Source of the DNA: Paramarasmius palmivorus | Lineage: Eukaryota > Basidiomycota > Agaricomycetes > Agaricales > Marasmiaceae | Length of the DNA: 64,000 bases | NCBI GenBank assembly: GCA_037176845.1 | Contig: JAYKXP010000048.1 | Coordinates: 62,001-126,000, forward strand | Reading direction: 5' to 3' | Shown here: positions 24,283-37,103 of the stretch, in pieces | How positions within the stretch are numbered: position 1 is the stretch's first letter | Layout of the letters: every line of letters starts with the position of its first letter | Made by a program: the position numbers and the translations under genes | Notes under the pieces: model-generated | The model's database searches: none | Seen by the model: the letters and a program-made list of their open reading frames with translations, nothing else | Told to the model about the DNA's origin: nothing

Positions 24283-27200
24283 ATGGCGGAGTCCTCAGTT
24301 TCCACTCCTACACCCTCAAAAGTAGTGAACTCGCCACATCTAGAAGTTCCTGAAGCTCGTGATGGATTCTTTGGTTATAATGACGAAAAGAGCCTTCAGC
24401 AAGTGAGCCCTTGTCCCCATCGCTCACGGACACCAGTGAAGTGTTGATGGATGCTGTCGATTAGATTGAAGAGAAATACTGGGCACATAGAAGGGCATCA
24501 GATGTACCATCTGAAGGCGCAGCATCGTTTGTCGGAAGCTTAAAGATCCCTCCTACGCTTGGCGAAGCGCAACAAAGTACAAGCCCGTTTGTCGAAAGCG
24601 AGGAAGAAACCGAAGAGAACGAGACTGGTGCGCGTTCATTGACTAAAGGCACTCGATGTAACTGAATATGTATCGACAGATAACACCAATACCCTTCCTT
24701 CCGAACTCCTTCATCTCTTCCAGTCTCTACAAAGATGCCTCGAGTTACGCGACAAATACATGTCGAAATCCTGCCAAAGGCTCGGAGATAACCCAAAGGA
24801 TTATGATGGCTATTTTCCTGGTCTAGACTCGGAGAGGGCCGATGTCAACGGTGTCAGGGCAGACGCGGATATATCGAAAAATAAGCCTCCACCTCAACCG
24901 GAAAAACCATGGAAAATTTACCCAAGGCCACCTCCACCTCACTGGCATTGGACAGATAAACAAGGTGTTGTGAGCTCCGACGGTGTTCATACGCCGGATG
25001 AGTTCAATTTTGAGGATTGCGAGATTCCTGGAAACGATTCTTTGGAGTTTGAGATTGACGACACGGGGGTGTATCAGGTGTATGAAAACGCAGAGGCTAG
25101 TGAGTTTTCGTGTATATCTGTTCGAGCAAGCGCTGACCACTCTTTGTCAGAGTCCGAGAAGAAGCCTATGTATGACATTCCAACCGTACGGGAATACTTC
25201 AAGGACCTCGACTACGTGCTGAGTGTCATTGCTGATGGTCCGACAAAGAGTTTTGCGTTTCGCAGGCTCAAATACCTTGCTGGCAAGTTCAACATGTATA
25301 GCTTGATGAACGAGTTTCAGGAACTCGCTGACATGAAGGTATGTGTATCATTACCTGAGACTGTTTTTGGTATCGTACTTATGACTTCGAACTCGCTACA
25401 GAGCGTTCCTCACCGGTGGGTACCACGCGCGGTCTTCTGCTATTTGATGGCTTATTTTAGCTGAACTAGTGACTTCTACAACGTCCGAAAAGTCGACACG
25501 CACGTTCACCATTCAAGTAGTATGAACCAAAAGCATCTTCTTCGGTTCATCAAATCCAAGATGAAAAGGAGTCCCCAAGTACGTAGTGTTACATTTTCAA
25601 GTGGTACATCACTCACTTTCATCTCGTAGGACGTCGTCATCTTCAGAGATGGCGCAGAGTTGACTCTGGAGCAGGTGTTCCAGTCACTCAAGCTCACGGC
25701 CTACGAACTATCTATTGATACCCTAGACATGCATGCCCACCAGGATTCGTTCCATCGTTTCGACAAGTTCAATCTCAAGTATAACCCCATTGGAGAATCG
25801 AGGCTGCGTGAGATCTTCCTCAAGACGGATAATTATATTCAAGGACGATACCTAGCGGAATTGACGAAGGGCATGTCTTGTTATCGTATACTTTGGACTC
25901 GTACTGATAGTCTGCGCAGAGGTAATGACTGATCTAGAACAGAGTAAATACCAGGTTAGTTCTCTTTTTATTCGTTGAGGCATTGACTGATTCGGACGAC
26001 AACAGAACTGCGAATGGCGGTTGAGCATCTACGGAAGGTCACCAGAGGAGTGGGATAAGCTCGCGAAATGGATTGTCAACAACAAGCTTTACTCGCACAA
26101 CATTAGATGGCTTATTCAAGTACCACGTCTATATGATGTGTACAAGGCCAACGGTTCCGTTGATACATTCGAAGACATTGTAAAGAGTGAGCACGGAGTC
26201 TTCAGACTTGGTTCGGGTGCTTATTTCTCACTAGATGTCTTTCAGCCGCTCTTTGAAGTGACGAAAGACCCACAATCACACCCAGAGCTGCATGTTTTCC
26301 TACAACGTGTGGTTGGATTCGACACCGTAGATGACGAATCCAAAGTGGAACGAAGGGTGTATAAGAAATACCCATACCCTCGGCTGTGGAGTGATGCTCA
26401 ATCGCCCCCTTACTCATACTGGTTCGTGGCATCTGATTCCAAATACTTCATCTCGCTGATAACCTCTCAGGGTATACTATACATATGCCAATATGGCCAG
26501 TCTTAATCGCTGGCGCCAGAGGCGCGGTTTTAGTACGTCACGATTGCGCTGGGTGCGATTCATTGCGTTGACATTGAGTCTAGATACATTTGTGTTCCGG
26601 CCTCACTCCGGAGAAGCTGGGGATACCGACCATCTTACTGCAGCCTACCTCACAGGCCATTCAATATCCCATGGGATCTTACTTCGAAAGGTCCCTGCCT
26701 TACAATACTTATTCTATCTGAAGCAGATTGGGCTTGCAATGAGCCCCTTGAGCAATAATGCTCTCTTCCTCGCCTACGAAAGGAATCCTCTTCCGGAGTT
26801 CTTCAAGGTCGGGCTGAATGTTAGTTTGAGCACGGACGATCCGCTTCAGTTCCACTTTACCAAGGTCCGTGGAATTGGCATCCTTTCTAGTGCATCCCAG
26901 CTAACGTTACGAATAGGAACCTCTGCTGGAAGAGTATAGTGTGGCGGCACATGTAAGGTCACAAAGCTTGAATCAAACATTATACTGAAGCATGTCTATG
27001 TCAGATCTATAAATTGCCACAAAGCTCGTTAGCTGAACTCGCTCGAAATTCGGTTGTACAAAGCGGCTTTGAGATGGAAGTGAAGCGACATTGGTTAGGA
27101 CATGAATGGTACCTACCTGGAGCAGCGGGTAATGACATTAACAAGGTAAGTTCTTCGACTATTCTTGAGGTACTTGGATAAACATTTATACCTCCACGTC

Positions 27201-27368
27201 CAGACCAATGTTCCGAATATTCGTCTGGCGTTCAGACACCAGACCTTATTAGAAGAGCTGGACTTGATCTACAATAGGAAGCCGAAATCGAAGAACCAGG
27301 CACGGGGTTTGGAAGGTCAGCAGCCAACAGCCGATGCTGTAGCTGCGCTCGCTATGGAAAAACACTAA
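24283..27368 (+). CDS. AMD1: AMP deaminase
   Basis: Converts AMP to IMP and ammonia in purine nucleotide interconversion in the cytosol. The order of blocks matches the family: a long variable N-terminus, then a conserved helical region with [14 protein letters not shown]. The first zinc-binding segment is [20 protein letters not shown] (25490-25550), followed by [20 protein letters not shown] sequence and [13 protein letters not shown] across an intron. Further hallmarks are [10 protein letters not shown] (catalytic His-Gly-Glu region) and the signature [17 protein letters not shown] (26825-26920), which spans an intron boundary. The C-terminus ends ALAMEKH. The start ATG at 24,283 opens [12 protein letters not shown]; the first intron begins at 24,403. 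About a dozen short introns split the gene. No defects were noticed, and one gene per genome is usual. Confidence 0.95.
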
Positions 27369-27652
27369 GTACGTACCTGTTTGTGAGCACCTGGCGTAGT
27401 AGCATAAATTATCATCCATTGCTCTTTCGCATGCGTTTGATATACATAACAGGGATCAGAACAGCTGGGTATTACCATTGTTTCTCCGTTTTCATGATCA
27501 CTTCCAACTGGTATTCGCCCATCTTGTGGCTTTGGCGAGCCTTTGAGGTCATGAGGCAGTGATTCATGTGGTCGACAGACGACAGGCTTCTAACGAAGCA
27601 ATTCCACTCATTTTCTAGCGTCCAGTCCAGTGATGCCTCGGGCCGTACACAG
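27369..27652. other. Intergenic, AMP deaminase to alpha-galactosidase copy 2
   Basis: About 285 bp that must hold the 3' end of AMP deaminase and the promoter of the second alpha-galactosidase. No other feature was seen before the TATA-like box. Confidence 0.6.
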
Positions 27653-27659
27653 TATATAT
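27653..27659 (+). promoter_or_regulatory. TATA-like box of alpha-galactosidase copy 2
   Basis: TATATAT lies 39 bp before the start codon at 27,692, mirroring the position in copy 1. Confidence 0.45.
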
Positions 27660-27691
27660 TTTGAAAGACAGGTGGGTCAACATATAGACTG

Positions 27692-29857
27692 ATGTTATCC
27701 TCTGCATTTATTCTCGCAGCTTTAGCGTTCGCTATCCCGTCGAAGGCCCTTGATAATGGAGTGGGCAGAACGCCAGCGATGGGGTGGAATGCTTATAATG
27801 CATTTTCGTTAGTCTTTTCGACACTGTTCTGATAGTCTTGCTGACGCAGGATTAGGTGCTCTACAACGGAAGCTCAGTATCGAGCCACCGCACAGAAGTT
27901 GGTAGACTTGGGTCTTAAGCAAGTTGGGTACCAATACGTCAATCTGTGAGCACGCTATCCTTCTGTCCCCGTATGCTTCTCCGGAACTCATGTTGCACAG
28001 AGACTGTGGCTGGCAAGGAACGAGACGGGATTCATCCGGTACTTTTACTTGGGACACGGGTCGGTTCCCTTCTGGTATTCCTGCACTGGCGTCATTTGTG
28101 CACAATCTCGGTCTCAAGTTTGGAGTTTACTCTGATGCGTACGTATTGCACTAGCTGATCCCAACGGCTGCTAAATCTCGTGATAGCGGTTATCATTCAT
28201 GCGGCAGTCCGGGAAACAATCCCTGGATCGGATCACTCAACTACGAAGAGCAAGACGCAAGGACATGGGCCAGTTGGGGAGCTGATTATCTCAAATATGA
28301 TAATTGCTACGCTGAGAGTGAGACTAGCGTTGTCAACTATAACCCGCCTTTTGAGGTAAGCATCCCGCATAGGTTCTTACCGAGGAGGTTTACTGATACG
28401 TATTTTGGTTTCACAGCTCAAGGTTAGTTACCTATCTAAGGATATTGGCATATGGTTGATCAGTACAATAGCCACGCTATACCAAAATGAGAGACGCGTT
28501 GGCGGCGACGGGACGTCCTATCCTTTACTCGGCATGTAATTGGGGTTTACAGGATCCTGCCAGATGGCCAGGAACGACTGTTGCGAACTCGTGGAGGATG
28601 TCGTGGGTCTTCACACTCTTTCGCCCGATCGCCCTACTCATTCCCTACGAGCAATGACATAGGTCCTCCCGCTGTGTGGGCTAGCGTCTTTCGTATAATC
28701 AACCAAGTAGTGCCCATCACTGGCTTCTCAGGACCAGGAGGATTCAACGACTTGGACATGCTGTATGTAGGGAACAACGGGTTGACGGCGGCCGAACAAC
28801 AGACACATTTTTCGTTCTGGGCTGCGGCCAAAAGCCCGTTACTCATTGGAATTGACATAACGCAGTCTCAAAGCAATATCGCCAACGCACTGAACATTCT
28901 CAAGAATGAACGAGTGATTGCAGTCAACGTAAGTACTGCCTATCGTGCGATACTCTTGTCTGGTCAACTAACGATACATTCATAGCAAGATTCATTAGGC
29001 AAATCGATCGGCTTCAAGAGGCGTTACACAAACGATAACGACGTGTGGGCGGGACCTCTTTCCGATGGTTCGACAGTCGTTCGTACGTACCTGGGCTTTC
29101 CGAATTCACCGGGTTAGGTGTTAACAGTTGCATCCAGTCGTTATCAACCTACAGACTTCATCTCGAACGGTCACTCTAAACCTCGCCGATGTAGGGTTCT
29201 CTTCTGCGAACGCACAAGACCTCATCACGGGCAATAACCTCGGAAGACTCACCAACACGTAAGAACACGATTCCTCGCTTTGACCTTGACGAATAGTACC
29301 TGAAATCCTTTTTGCAGCTACGCCACTACTCTCGCGGGCCACGGTTCCATGCTGCTTAAGCTAAGCTCAGGAACCACAGTCTCTCCTCCCAACTTTACGT
29401 TCTATTCTTCTTCGTCTGGTAGCGTCTCCGGGGGAGCAAACACCCGAAGTGTGAATGGTACAACTGTTGTTGGCTACGTCGGTAACGGAGGGAAGCTCAC
29501 GCTCAATAATCTCGATGGTGGAAGCTCCGGAGGTACCAAGCTGCTTGCGATCGATTATATCAACGCCGAGTGGACGATGAGTAATACTGCTTGTCCTAAC
29601 TGCAGAGAGGCTATATTGCGCGTGAATGGTGGTCAAGAGGTTAGGGCACAGATGCCTCTTAGTGGACAGGTATGGCTTAATGATGTCTTTGTCTCAAAAA
29701 GTAGTTCTCACGATTTTCTATCCAGAGCTGGGATATCGTGTTCCAGAACTATCTCGTGTCTGTACCAGGATTTAGAGCTGGAAAGACCAACACGTTGGAG
29801 ATATATAATCCATCAGCGTATTCGCCGGATATCGTTCGCGTTGGAGTTGCTGTCTAA
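27692..29857 (+). CDS. Secreted alpha-galactosidase, GH27, copy 2
   Basis: Paralogue of the gene at 19.5 kb with the same exon layout. The signal peptide reads [17 protein letters not shown], followed by [16 protein letters not shown]. It keeps LRDCGW-type, [18 protein letters not shown] (nucleophile Asp), the SWRMS/NDIG acid-base segment and GGFNDLDML. The segment after the Asp-rich strand reads [16 protein letters not shown] here but [14 protein letters not shown] in copy 1, so the substrate-pocket loop differs between them. The 6-nt exon CTCAAG is present at 28417-28422. The C-terminal CBM35-like domain is nearly identical to copy 1 and ends VRVGVAV. Both copies look intact and secreted. 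A duplication with the HNH and AMP deaminase genes now lying between the copies is the simplest reading. Confidence 0.95.
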
Positions 29858-31910
29858 TACATCGCGATGTAATATACTTTATTTGCTGGCGAATCTCATT
29901 TCATTGCCTCGGTCCTGGTGCTCCGATTAAAAAACACGTGAACGCGAGACGCGTCTGACGCGCTTTGTCACGTGCTGCTTCTCTGTTCTGAGTTCTGACT
30001 GTAAAAATTTTATTGACTGGAGGCGCTGCTCACTGCCACTGTGTTTCACAAGGACCTACTGACAAGCTGTATACTAGTTAAATGATCGTGTATCCAGTCT
30101 TCTCGACGACTAGACATGCCATATAGGAGAACCCTGGCAGTGTACCCCAAGCATCGATCGCGTTTGGATCATAAGCAGGATCGAAGCATCTCCGCAACGG
30201 AGACAATGGAGTGGAGGTACTTGCTAGCGAGGTGTGAGCCCAGAAGCATGAAGGCGTGCTCGGAATGCTAAATGCTAATAAGTTATTGGGTAACGAGGAA
30301 TGCGTACTTAAAGGCCGAGGAAAATGGACTCTTAATACTGACGATGTTGGACCTTCGAAGCAGGAGAAGGAACAGTAATACCGGACGTTCTGAGAACCGA
30401 CATAGTACACTGCCGATTAGGTGGTGAGAAGCTTGACTCCATTCCTAGGTAGAAGCTTCGAGTAATGCCGTGTTTCTAGGGAATCAATGGTACGTATTGA
30501 TTGTAGCCATTGAGGGTTCTAAAGACAGTAAGCATTCACTTCTGTATCTGATGAAGAGAGGTACAGCACGCCTTTTGATTGTGATGATAATGAAAGGCAA
30601 GTACATGATGATCATGGGCATCTCATTTCCGGAACTGAGCGCTGAGCGCTACGCCACATTAATTTTTTGGACCGATATGGAGGAGATATCGGTGGCCATT
30701 CTGGTCCCCGCTATGGTTCCCCACACGCAAAGCCATATGTTTCTCCCGAAGAGACAGAAGCGAGAGCTCTGAAACGGTTGCGTGGCGTACTCATAGTTGC
30801 GGTACGGTTGCCCTGACTCGTCAATGGACCACTGTTCGTAGCGGTCCTGGCAGGCTCCAAATGGAATGAAACATGACCATGCATCGATACGAAAGAAGAC
30901 GAGCCTGAGTTATAATGGCAGAGTGACGAGATCCCGCTATGAACGGAAAGGTAGCGCCTGACGACAACGTTCTTCATTCCAATATATCAGTACGCTTTGT
31001 GGAAGGAGTTGAGCCACGAACGTCGGTACAGGTTTTCGAAAAGGAATCTAGGATGAAAGTAGGTTTGAACATGTGTTTTGGGTACTTACAATTGAGCTTC
31101 CCGTCTGAGCAGCGTGTACTTGCACTCCAAAAGTAGCATGGCGAGTTATCGCCGCTGTTCGAACTTGATACGGCTAGAGGGAGCAGATGGCCGATGTGTA
31201 CGTTGTAATAGACGCTAAAAGGCACCATTCTTGTTCGGTATCAGGAACGAAGGAGTTTCGATGCAGTAAGTGGCCAGGCAGTCGGTCTCGCGCGTCAAGA
31301 GAAGATCTGGGGGCTGGAGCTGGATTGTCGTTCCAAGGGGTGGATTTTACGCGAGTAAAGCCGCAAAGTTCTTTTGACAAGTGTTCCTAAGGGTCCAGGG
31401 AAACGCAGCTTGAGTGGTATAGCCTATGGAGGATTGAGGAACGTGGTATCCAGACCAAAAGGAATTCAGGCTGTTGCCTTATCCTGCAAGCGAACTTCAC
31501 CCAGATACGCGGATCTTTCCAGGTGGATGACAGGATGATCAGTTTTCCGATATATGATTTTTGCGCACATGGCTCTGCGGAGAGTCGGTGGAGACGTGAG
31601 TACGATTTTTACCATGGGTCCTGCAGCTAGTACAGAGCGAGAAATGCTTGGAGATACTACACATGCACCCGTACAAAAGAGACCGAAGAGGATTGAATCG
31701 GTATCGGTGGCGACGGAGTCACGGAGAGGATCCAAGAACAATGTGTCAGTGAATCAGTAAAATTTGCCGAGTGGCAAAACATGACCAAATTAGATAATTT
31801 GATGGCTGGAAAATTAAGGGTTGGCACAATTGTCAGAAGGAACTGTTGAGGTAGACATGTCCGCTCCGTGTTACACCAACTAGTTCTCGTTTTCTTGCCT
31901 TCCGACCACG
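29858..31910. other. Gene-poor spacer
   Basis: No gene is supported. A plus-strand protein-like piece reads RYGSPHAKPYVSPEETEARA near 30705-30765, flanked by stops. A 68-codon frame at 31554-31760 is basic near its end (QKRPKRIESVSV). Either could be a relic; neither has a start or splice context that convinces me. CACGTG occurs near 29935 and 29970, just after alpha-galactosidase copy 2. Confidence 0.4.
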
Positions 31911-34900
31911 ATGTCGACTCTTCTCCTAGAGTCTTTCCCCGTTCCTCCTTCATTCATACCCCCCTCACCTTCAGGAACGACCCCGACGACGACGACACCA
32001 GTCAACCCGCCTCCTTCTGGTCCTCCAAGTGCACCTCTACCACCAGTCCCAGGACCATCTCGAATTTCCGAATCAGATACCCTTCTATTCTTAGGCTCGA
32101 CAAGAAACTCAAAGTATGGTGGCGCGAGTCGACCGGATTCTATAGCAAGTGTTGCTAGTGCCAGGAGCAACGGCGCACATTACGCCTACTCGCCCAATTA
32201 TCCCAACAAGAGAAGAGATTCAGATTCTCATTCGAATCGTTCATATTTCTCTCGTCGTTCCGCCCGTTCAGCGCCAGAAGAAAGGCCGTCATGGGATTCG
32301 AAGAGTGTCATTCGAGAGTCGCGAATAGAGGATGATGGAGATGATGTGTCCATATTTGATCCTTCTGAGGCATACGGGGAACGATGGACAGTGACGCTGA
32401 TGATGAACAGTTGACGAAAATGAGGATGTCGATATCACCGATGCCACCAGACCATGACCATGACCATGACAACCGCGCCTCACCGCCATTGTCAGCTCAA
32501 TTCCCTATACCTCCACCGCTGTCAAAGGATCATCACATCACGCTAGCTAATAGACGATGTACGCTTCCCTTCTGTTTGCAATTTACCCAGCTAATGTTGG
32601 CTTCATAGTATCACTTTCCAGCTCGATATCGTCGTCGTCCTTTTCTAAGCGACCGCAATTCATTCGCAAAGACTCTGCACCGCACCATCAAACTATACAC
32701 TCTATAGAATCCGTAGACTCCATATCATCCATTTCTATGCATGATCTACCACCGGATGATTCTGCTGGGAGCTCCGACGAGTTTGACGTCCTTGCTACCA
32801 CAAAGTACCCCACTCCACCACGAATAGAACATCCCCCTGCAATCAAGCGTGCACAGCAGCTTTCTCCCAATGCTTACCAGACATTACAGCCCCAGTCATC
32901 GTCGCTTCTCCAAACGCCTCGGTCGCCCAATACGCCGATTACCCCACAAATATCCGAAACGCCTCCGACACCCCAATCGTCCGAATACGAGACCGCGCCG
33001 CTCACCCCAGTCACGACCGTAATCCAGAGACCCAGAGGAAGGTTTTCCTTCACTGCTGCCCAACCCCTTGGTGATGAGCCCACTTCGCCAGTCGAGCCTT
33101 TGCCTTCACCCCATTCACCACCTATATCATCTTCGCTTCCTCTCAGCCCTATCAGCCCTGAACCAGCAGAGGCCCAAGTAGTGGAATTCCCATTGACAAC
33201 TTCCCCAGTGACTTCTCCGACAGCCGAGGATCCCGAGTCGGATCCCCTTCGTTTACACCGCGAGCTTCGTTCCCGTAGATCGAGGAGCGCCAGCCATAAA
33301 CGTCGACTGATAGAAACTGGAAGTGGTAGTTCATCTCCTGCGCTTACTTCAGGCCAGTCCACGCCAGCTACTTTTGAACCTGTACCTCCAACTCCTCCAA
33401 TGCCTGCGTCCAGAGACAGGTCTACCTCCCTCTCTGGTCCTAGCAATACCGTTTCTCGACCCCGAGGAAGGCAGATCTCAACTGCAGTACCACCTTCTTC
33501 GTTCAGATCACCAGTAGACGAGTCATCTTCTGCTCTAGATGACGGACGAGTTTCACCTGATATCGGTGACTTGCTAGAGAAGACGCCTAGACCTAGAAGG
33601 AGAAGTAGCGCCAGTCGAAGTCGGTTAAGCTCGAGAACGAGTTTGGGCTCGTTAGGCACGTCGACGAAGCGCTCAAGGAGTGCTTCTAGATCGCGGAAGA
33701 GTGCAGGTTCGAGTATTGACGGAAAGAGAAGAGCCAGTGAAGGTGTCCCTAGTATGAGCGCGAGTAAGAAAGGCTATAGGGAGTCGTTCATCAAGAGAGA
33801 GCAAGAACGTGATGCTCGGCTGGAGAAGCTGGAGAGAGAACTTGAGGGTATCGGTAGTGACGAATCTGATGATGGTGGAGCGGGAGCTGGTCCTGGTTTT
33901 GGGTACGACGTTCGTAGTGCGAGTGGGAGCGAGGGCGAGGAAGGTTTGTTGCCTGATGAAGATGGGAGTGCAAGTGATTCGAGTCTGGATATCCATACGC
34001 CTCTTCCGTAAGTGTTGTCTTGTTTTGCACTCTGGTTATTTCTTTTGGGGGGTTGGGGAGGTGAAACGTTAGGCTCCTGCAGGCTTGGGTATTTATATTC
34101 AGCCTCCTGGATGGGCGGCATCTCGACCCTTGTCTTGTGAACGCAGAAGCCATTACGAATTGACGCGTGTGGGTGCAGCGTGCATTTCTGGCTGCAGCTT
34201 TTTGACAGCTGAGTCGGGTAAATCCCTACCACAATGCATCGACGTCGGGTATTTCATTTGTTCTACATCCGGCGGAACGGCTTGTTCTCTTTGATATCCT
34301 AAATCAGTGTTTTTCATCGTGGCGTATAACTGACTCAACTTCTATTCCAGACATCTTATGGTTCGACATGGGCTGTTGTCCCACAAGTCCAAGTTAATAC
34401 CGTCAAATCCGCTGGGTTCGTTACCGTCCTCGACTTCGGTTGACTCTTTTGCATCGGTGACATTGCCGGGTGAGAGACCTGGGAGTACGATGAGTATGCA
34501 GTCAACTGGTGAGTGTTCTCTTCCCATTCTTCTATTCTTCTTGAAGCTATATGTCTTGCGTCCATGGGCATATGCTGCTGCTTCTTGGGTCGGGGTGATT
34601 CTATAATATATAGCTCCCAGAGTCTAGAAGTTTGGAGAGGAGGGTAAAACGCAGCTCTAAAGCCGCAGGCGAGAAAGAGCAGGCCCAAGATTCGCTGGGT
34701 TAAGACCCGCTATATATGCGGAACACCAGCACATTTAACCTGTTTTGTGCATATTCGTTGCCATCGCTCTTCTGCCTTCGAGCGGTAGGAATGATTGAGG
34801 ATCTTCCGACTGGTTGGCTTTATATGAAGCCCAACAGTGGCGTATCCCGACCCGGTGCCTGCTGATGAGACCATCGATGATGTTGATAGATGGTGTACCT

Positions 34901-36620
34901 AAAAGGCGACCACATGCTCCATGTTTTCTTTCGTTTTCCCCCTATCCATACTAGCTGCCTGTTCGTGTTGCTGATCTAGTTTCAGATTCGAAATCCAGTC
35001 TACTCAAGGATATTCGTGACACGCCCACTCGAAGGTTAAGACACAAGGATGGCAGGCTTCTCAGAGGAGGTCTAGGTCTCACCACCGGATTAGGGTGGAG
35101 TGATAGGCAAGTTTTCCGTTCCTCAATTTCTCGTTCTGATTTCTTTACCATTTCTTTCCCCTTTTGGCACCCCTTCTTGCATTTTCTTTTTCTTCTATGG
35201 TATACAGCACGAGTGTCAGTCCTCTTCGTTCGCTTTGGCACCGAACGTCAGACAGTCCAGACATAAAGATCATGATTCATGATCAGTGACAGAAGATGAT
35301 TGATGCTTCCTTTAAATCGTCGTTTGCCACATCTACTTTTCATTCAATTGCTGTTGTAAATATCCTCGAAGGAGTCTCGGAGTTTAAGTGCGGCGGGATA
35401 ATCTATCAGACATGGCGCAGATGATCGTGTTTCGTCCTCCTTTGGTATCATATCTTTATTGCTTTCCTCTGCTTTTGGTTCTTTCTCGCTCAGCCACTTA
35501 CACCCTCCACAGTGAAGATGAAGATGCGCCATCTCCTCTTACTCGGAGATTGTCTGGTATCCTCTCACGAAAGACCTCGCTTGCTTCACTGGGCAACGGA
35601 CGTCCTACTTCCTCTGCTTCTGCGCCGAACCGGAGCAAGTCATATGGAAACTTACGTTCATCATCATCATTTTCTACCCGCACACCTTCCAGATCATCGA
35701 CGAAATTGTCGAGTAGTTCTTCACACCATCCTCTGTCAAGGAGCTATTCGAGTACTACCCTATTAGAAACAGAGGAGAGGAGCGATTCGGACGACGGATA
35801 TCCGGCCGACACGTTCCATGGTTATTCTGCTGTCAATAGGTCCATGCCTCCCAGTTCGTGGCAAGGACAATCAATCAAGAGCCGCAAATCAGGAAGTACC
35901 CGAACAAGCACTGGATCCAACTCATCTTTGGCAATATCTATACCTGACTCCAAAACAGGTATTGTCACGCCAACAGCCAATGGATTCGGAAAGAGTATAT
36001 CCAGATCCGTTTCTGAAGCTTCGTTGTCTTCCAATCGTAGCATTCCCCTTACACCTCAAAGGTCAGACCTCACCTTCCCCGCCCCCGAAGAGATTCTCAA
36101 AACGCCGTCCAGCTCGTCATCAATGTCTTCGGTGTCAATTCCAATGCCTACGACACCAAAAGACGATGATGATACCCCGACCCCGTCGGCTTCCTTGATG
36201 AGGATAGACCAGAACAAGATGTTGCCGCCTTTACCAAATCCTCGAACAGGAAGTATCAGGCGGCCTGCTGCACCTGGCTTAGCAGCCCGCTTTGCGTCGC
36301 CGAAGACTCTCCCCAGAAGTAGATCAAATTCTGTAGGAAAGCCAGAATCACCTGCCATAAAGACAACTGATATCCCTCCAATGCCTACAACGGCACCCCT
36401 GCCGCCTAGGCAGTTGCAGCTTCCCAGGTACACCGCCGCGTCCGGACAACTTCGAACGCCTACCAGGTCCACGCCGACAACGCCTGTCGGAACCAAACCA
36501 ACACCACGCACCGGTACTGGAATGGTGTACAGAAGTAGTTCTGGGGGTGCACGGACGTCAATGATGAGGATGCCATCCTCGACCATGCTTCGGACTTCTG
36601 CGTCTGAAGGTCGTATCTAG
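31911..36620 (+). CDS. Long Ser/Pro-rich, probably disordered protein
   Basis: About 1,150 residues over at least six exons. The N-terminus is MSTLLLESFPVPPSFIPPSP. Exons run 31911-about 32345, about 32410-32558, 32609-34007, 34351-34508, 34986-35106 and 35513-36620. Composition is dominated by Ser, Pro, Thr and Arg, with SP/TP sites and RSRS-like runs that look like kinase targets. A short Glu/Lys/Arg coiled-coil-prone piece (KREQERDARLEKLERELEGI, about 33790-33855) is followed by an acidic Gly/Ser tract. No catalytic domain, signal or membrane helix is visible. The join between exons 1 and 2 is unclear: a 65-nt GT...AG intron works by frame but removes a natural-looking acidic stretch. The intron at 35107-35512 has a GC donor. 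The family is not recognised; a cytoskeletal or signalling scaffold is only a guess. Confidence 0.75.
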
Positions 36621-37103
36621 TAGAACCAGATTTTTTTGATTACCTCTTTCGTCATTCATTCGCTGCCTGTTTAATACCATCCCGCTCTTTCGTTCAACCA
36701 TTATCTCCATTCCTATACAAAGGATACCCTACCCTTCATACCAAGTATGTTCTTTTTTGATTCTGTCATCGCTCCTTTGTACAGTGTTCTTTTAGTGTTT
36801 TCGCCTAGCCTCCGACAACGGATACCACATCACTTCACTCTTTTCCTTTCGTCTTCCAGGATTTCGGGATGGATCTAGTTAAATTTCTGTGTGTAAGTAC
36901 ATAAAAGTGTTTCTATGTTCATGGGAGGATCTGAACTGAAACGGGAAGCATCGGGGAAGTTGCAGTCATGAGCTTCAGCGCCTGATGTGTGTTGAACCTG
37001 GGACGTCCAAGGTGCGTTGATGGCTTTTCAATATTAATTTCAATAATCGTCATTAAGAACTCGACTTAAGTCTTAAAAAACTAATACTAGCAATAGCGTA
37101 CAA
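36621..37103. other. Intergenic between convergent genes
   Basis: AT-rich 3' sequence shared by the convergent ends of the Ser/Pro-rich gene and the F-box gene. No coding signal is seen. Confidence 0.6.

Noticed and set aside
32874..33659. 261-codon minus-strand open frame
   Set aside because: It lies opposite the Ser/Pro-rich exon. Its Gly/Ser/Val-rich composition is what the complement of Ser/Pro codons gives, so it is treated as a shadow.
36056..36586. 176-codon minus-strand open frame
   Set aside because: A shadow of the last exon of the Ser/Pro-rich gene, for the same reason.
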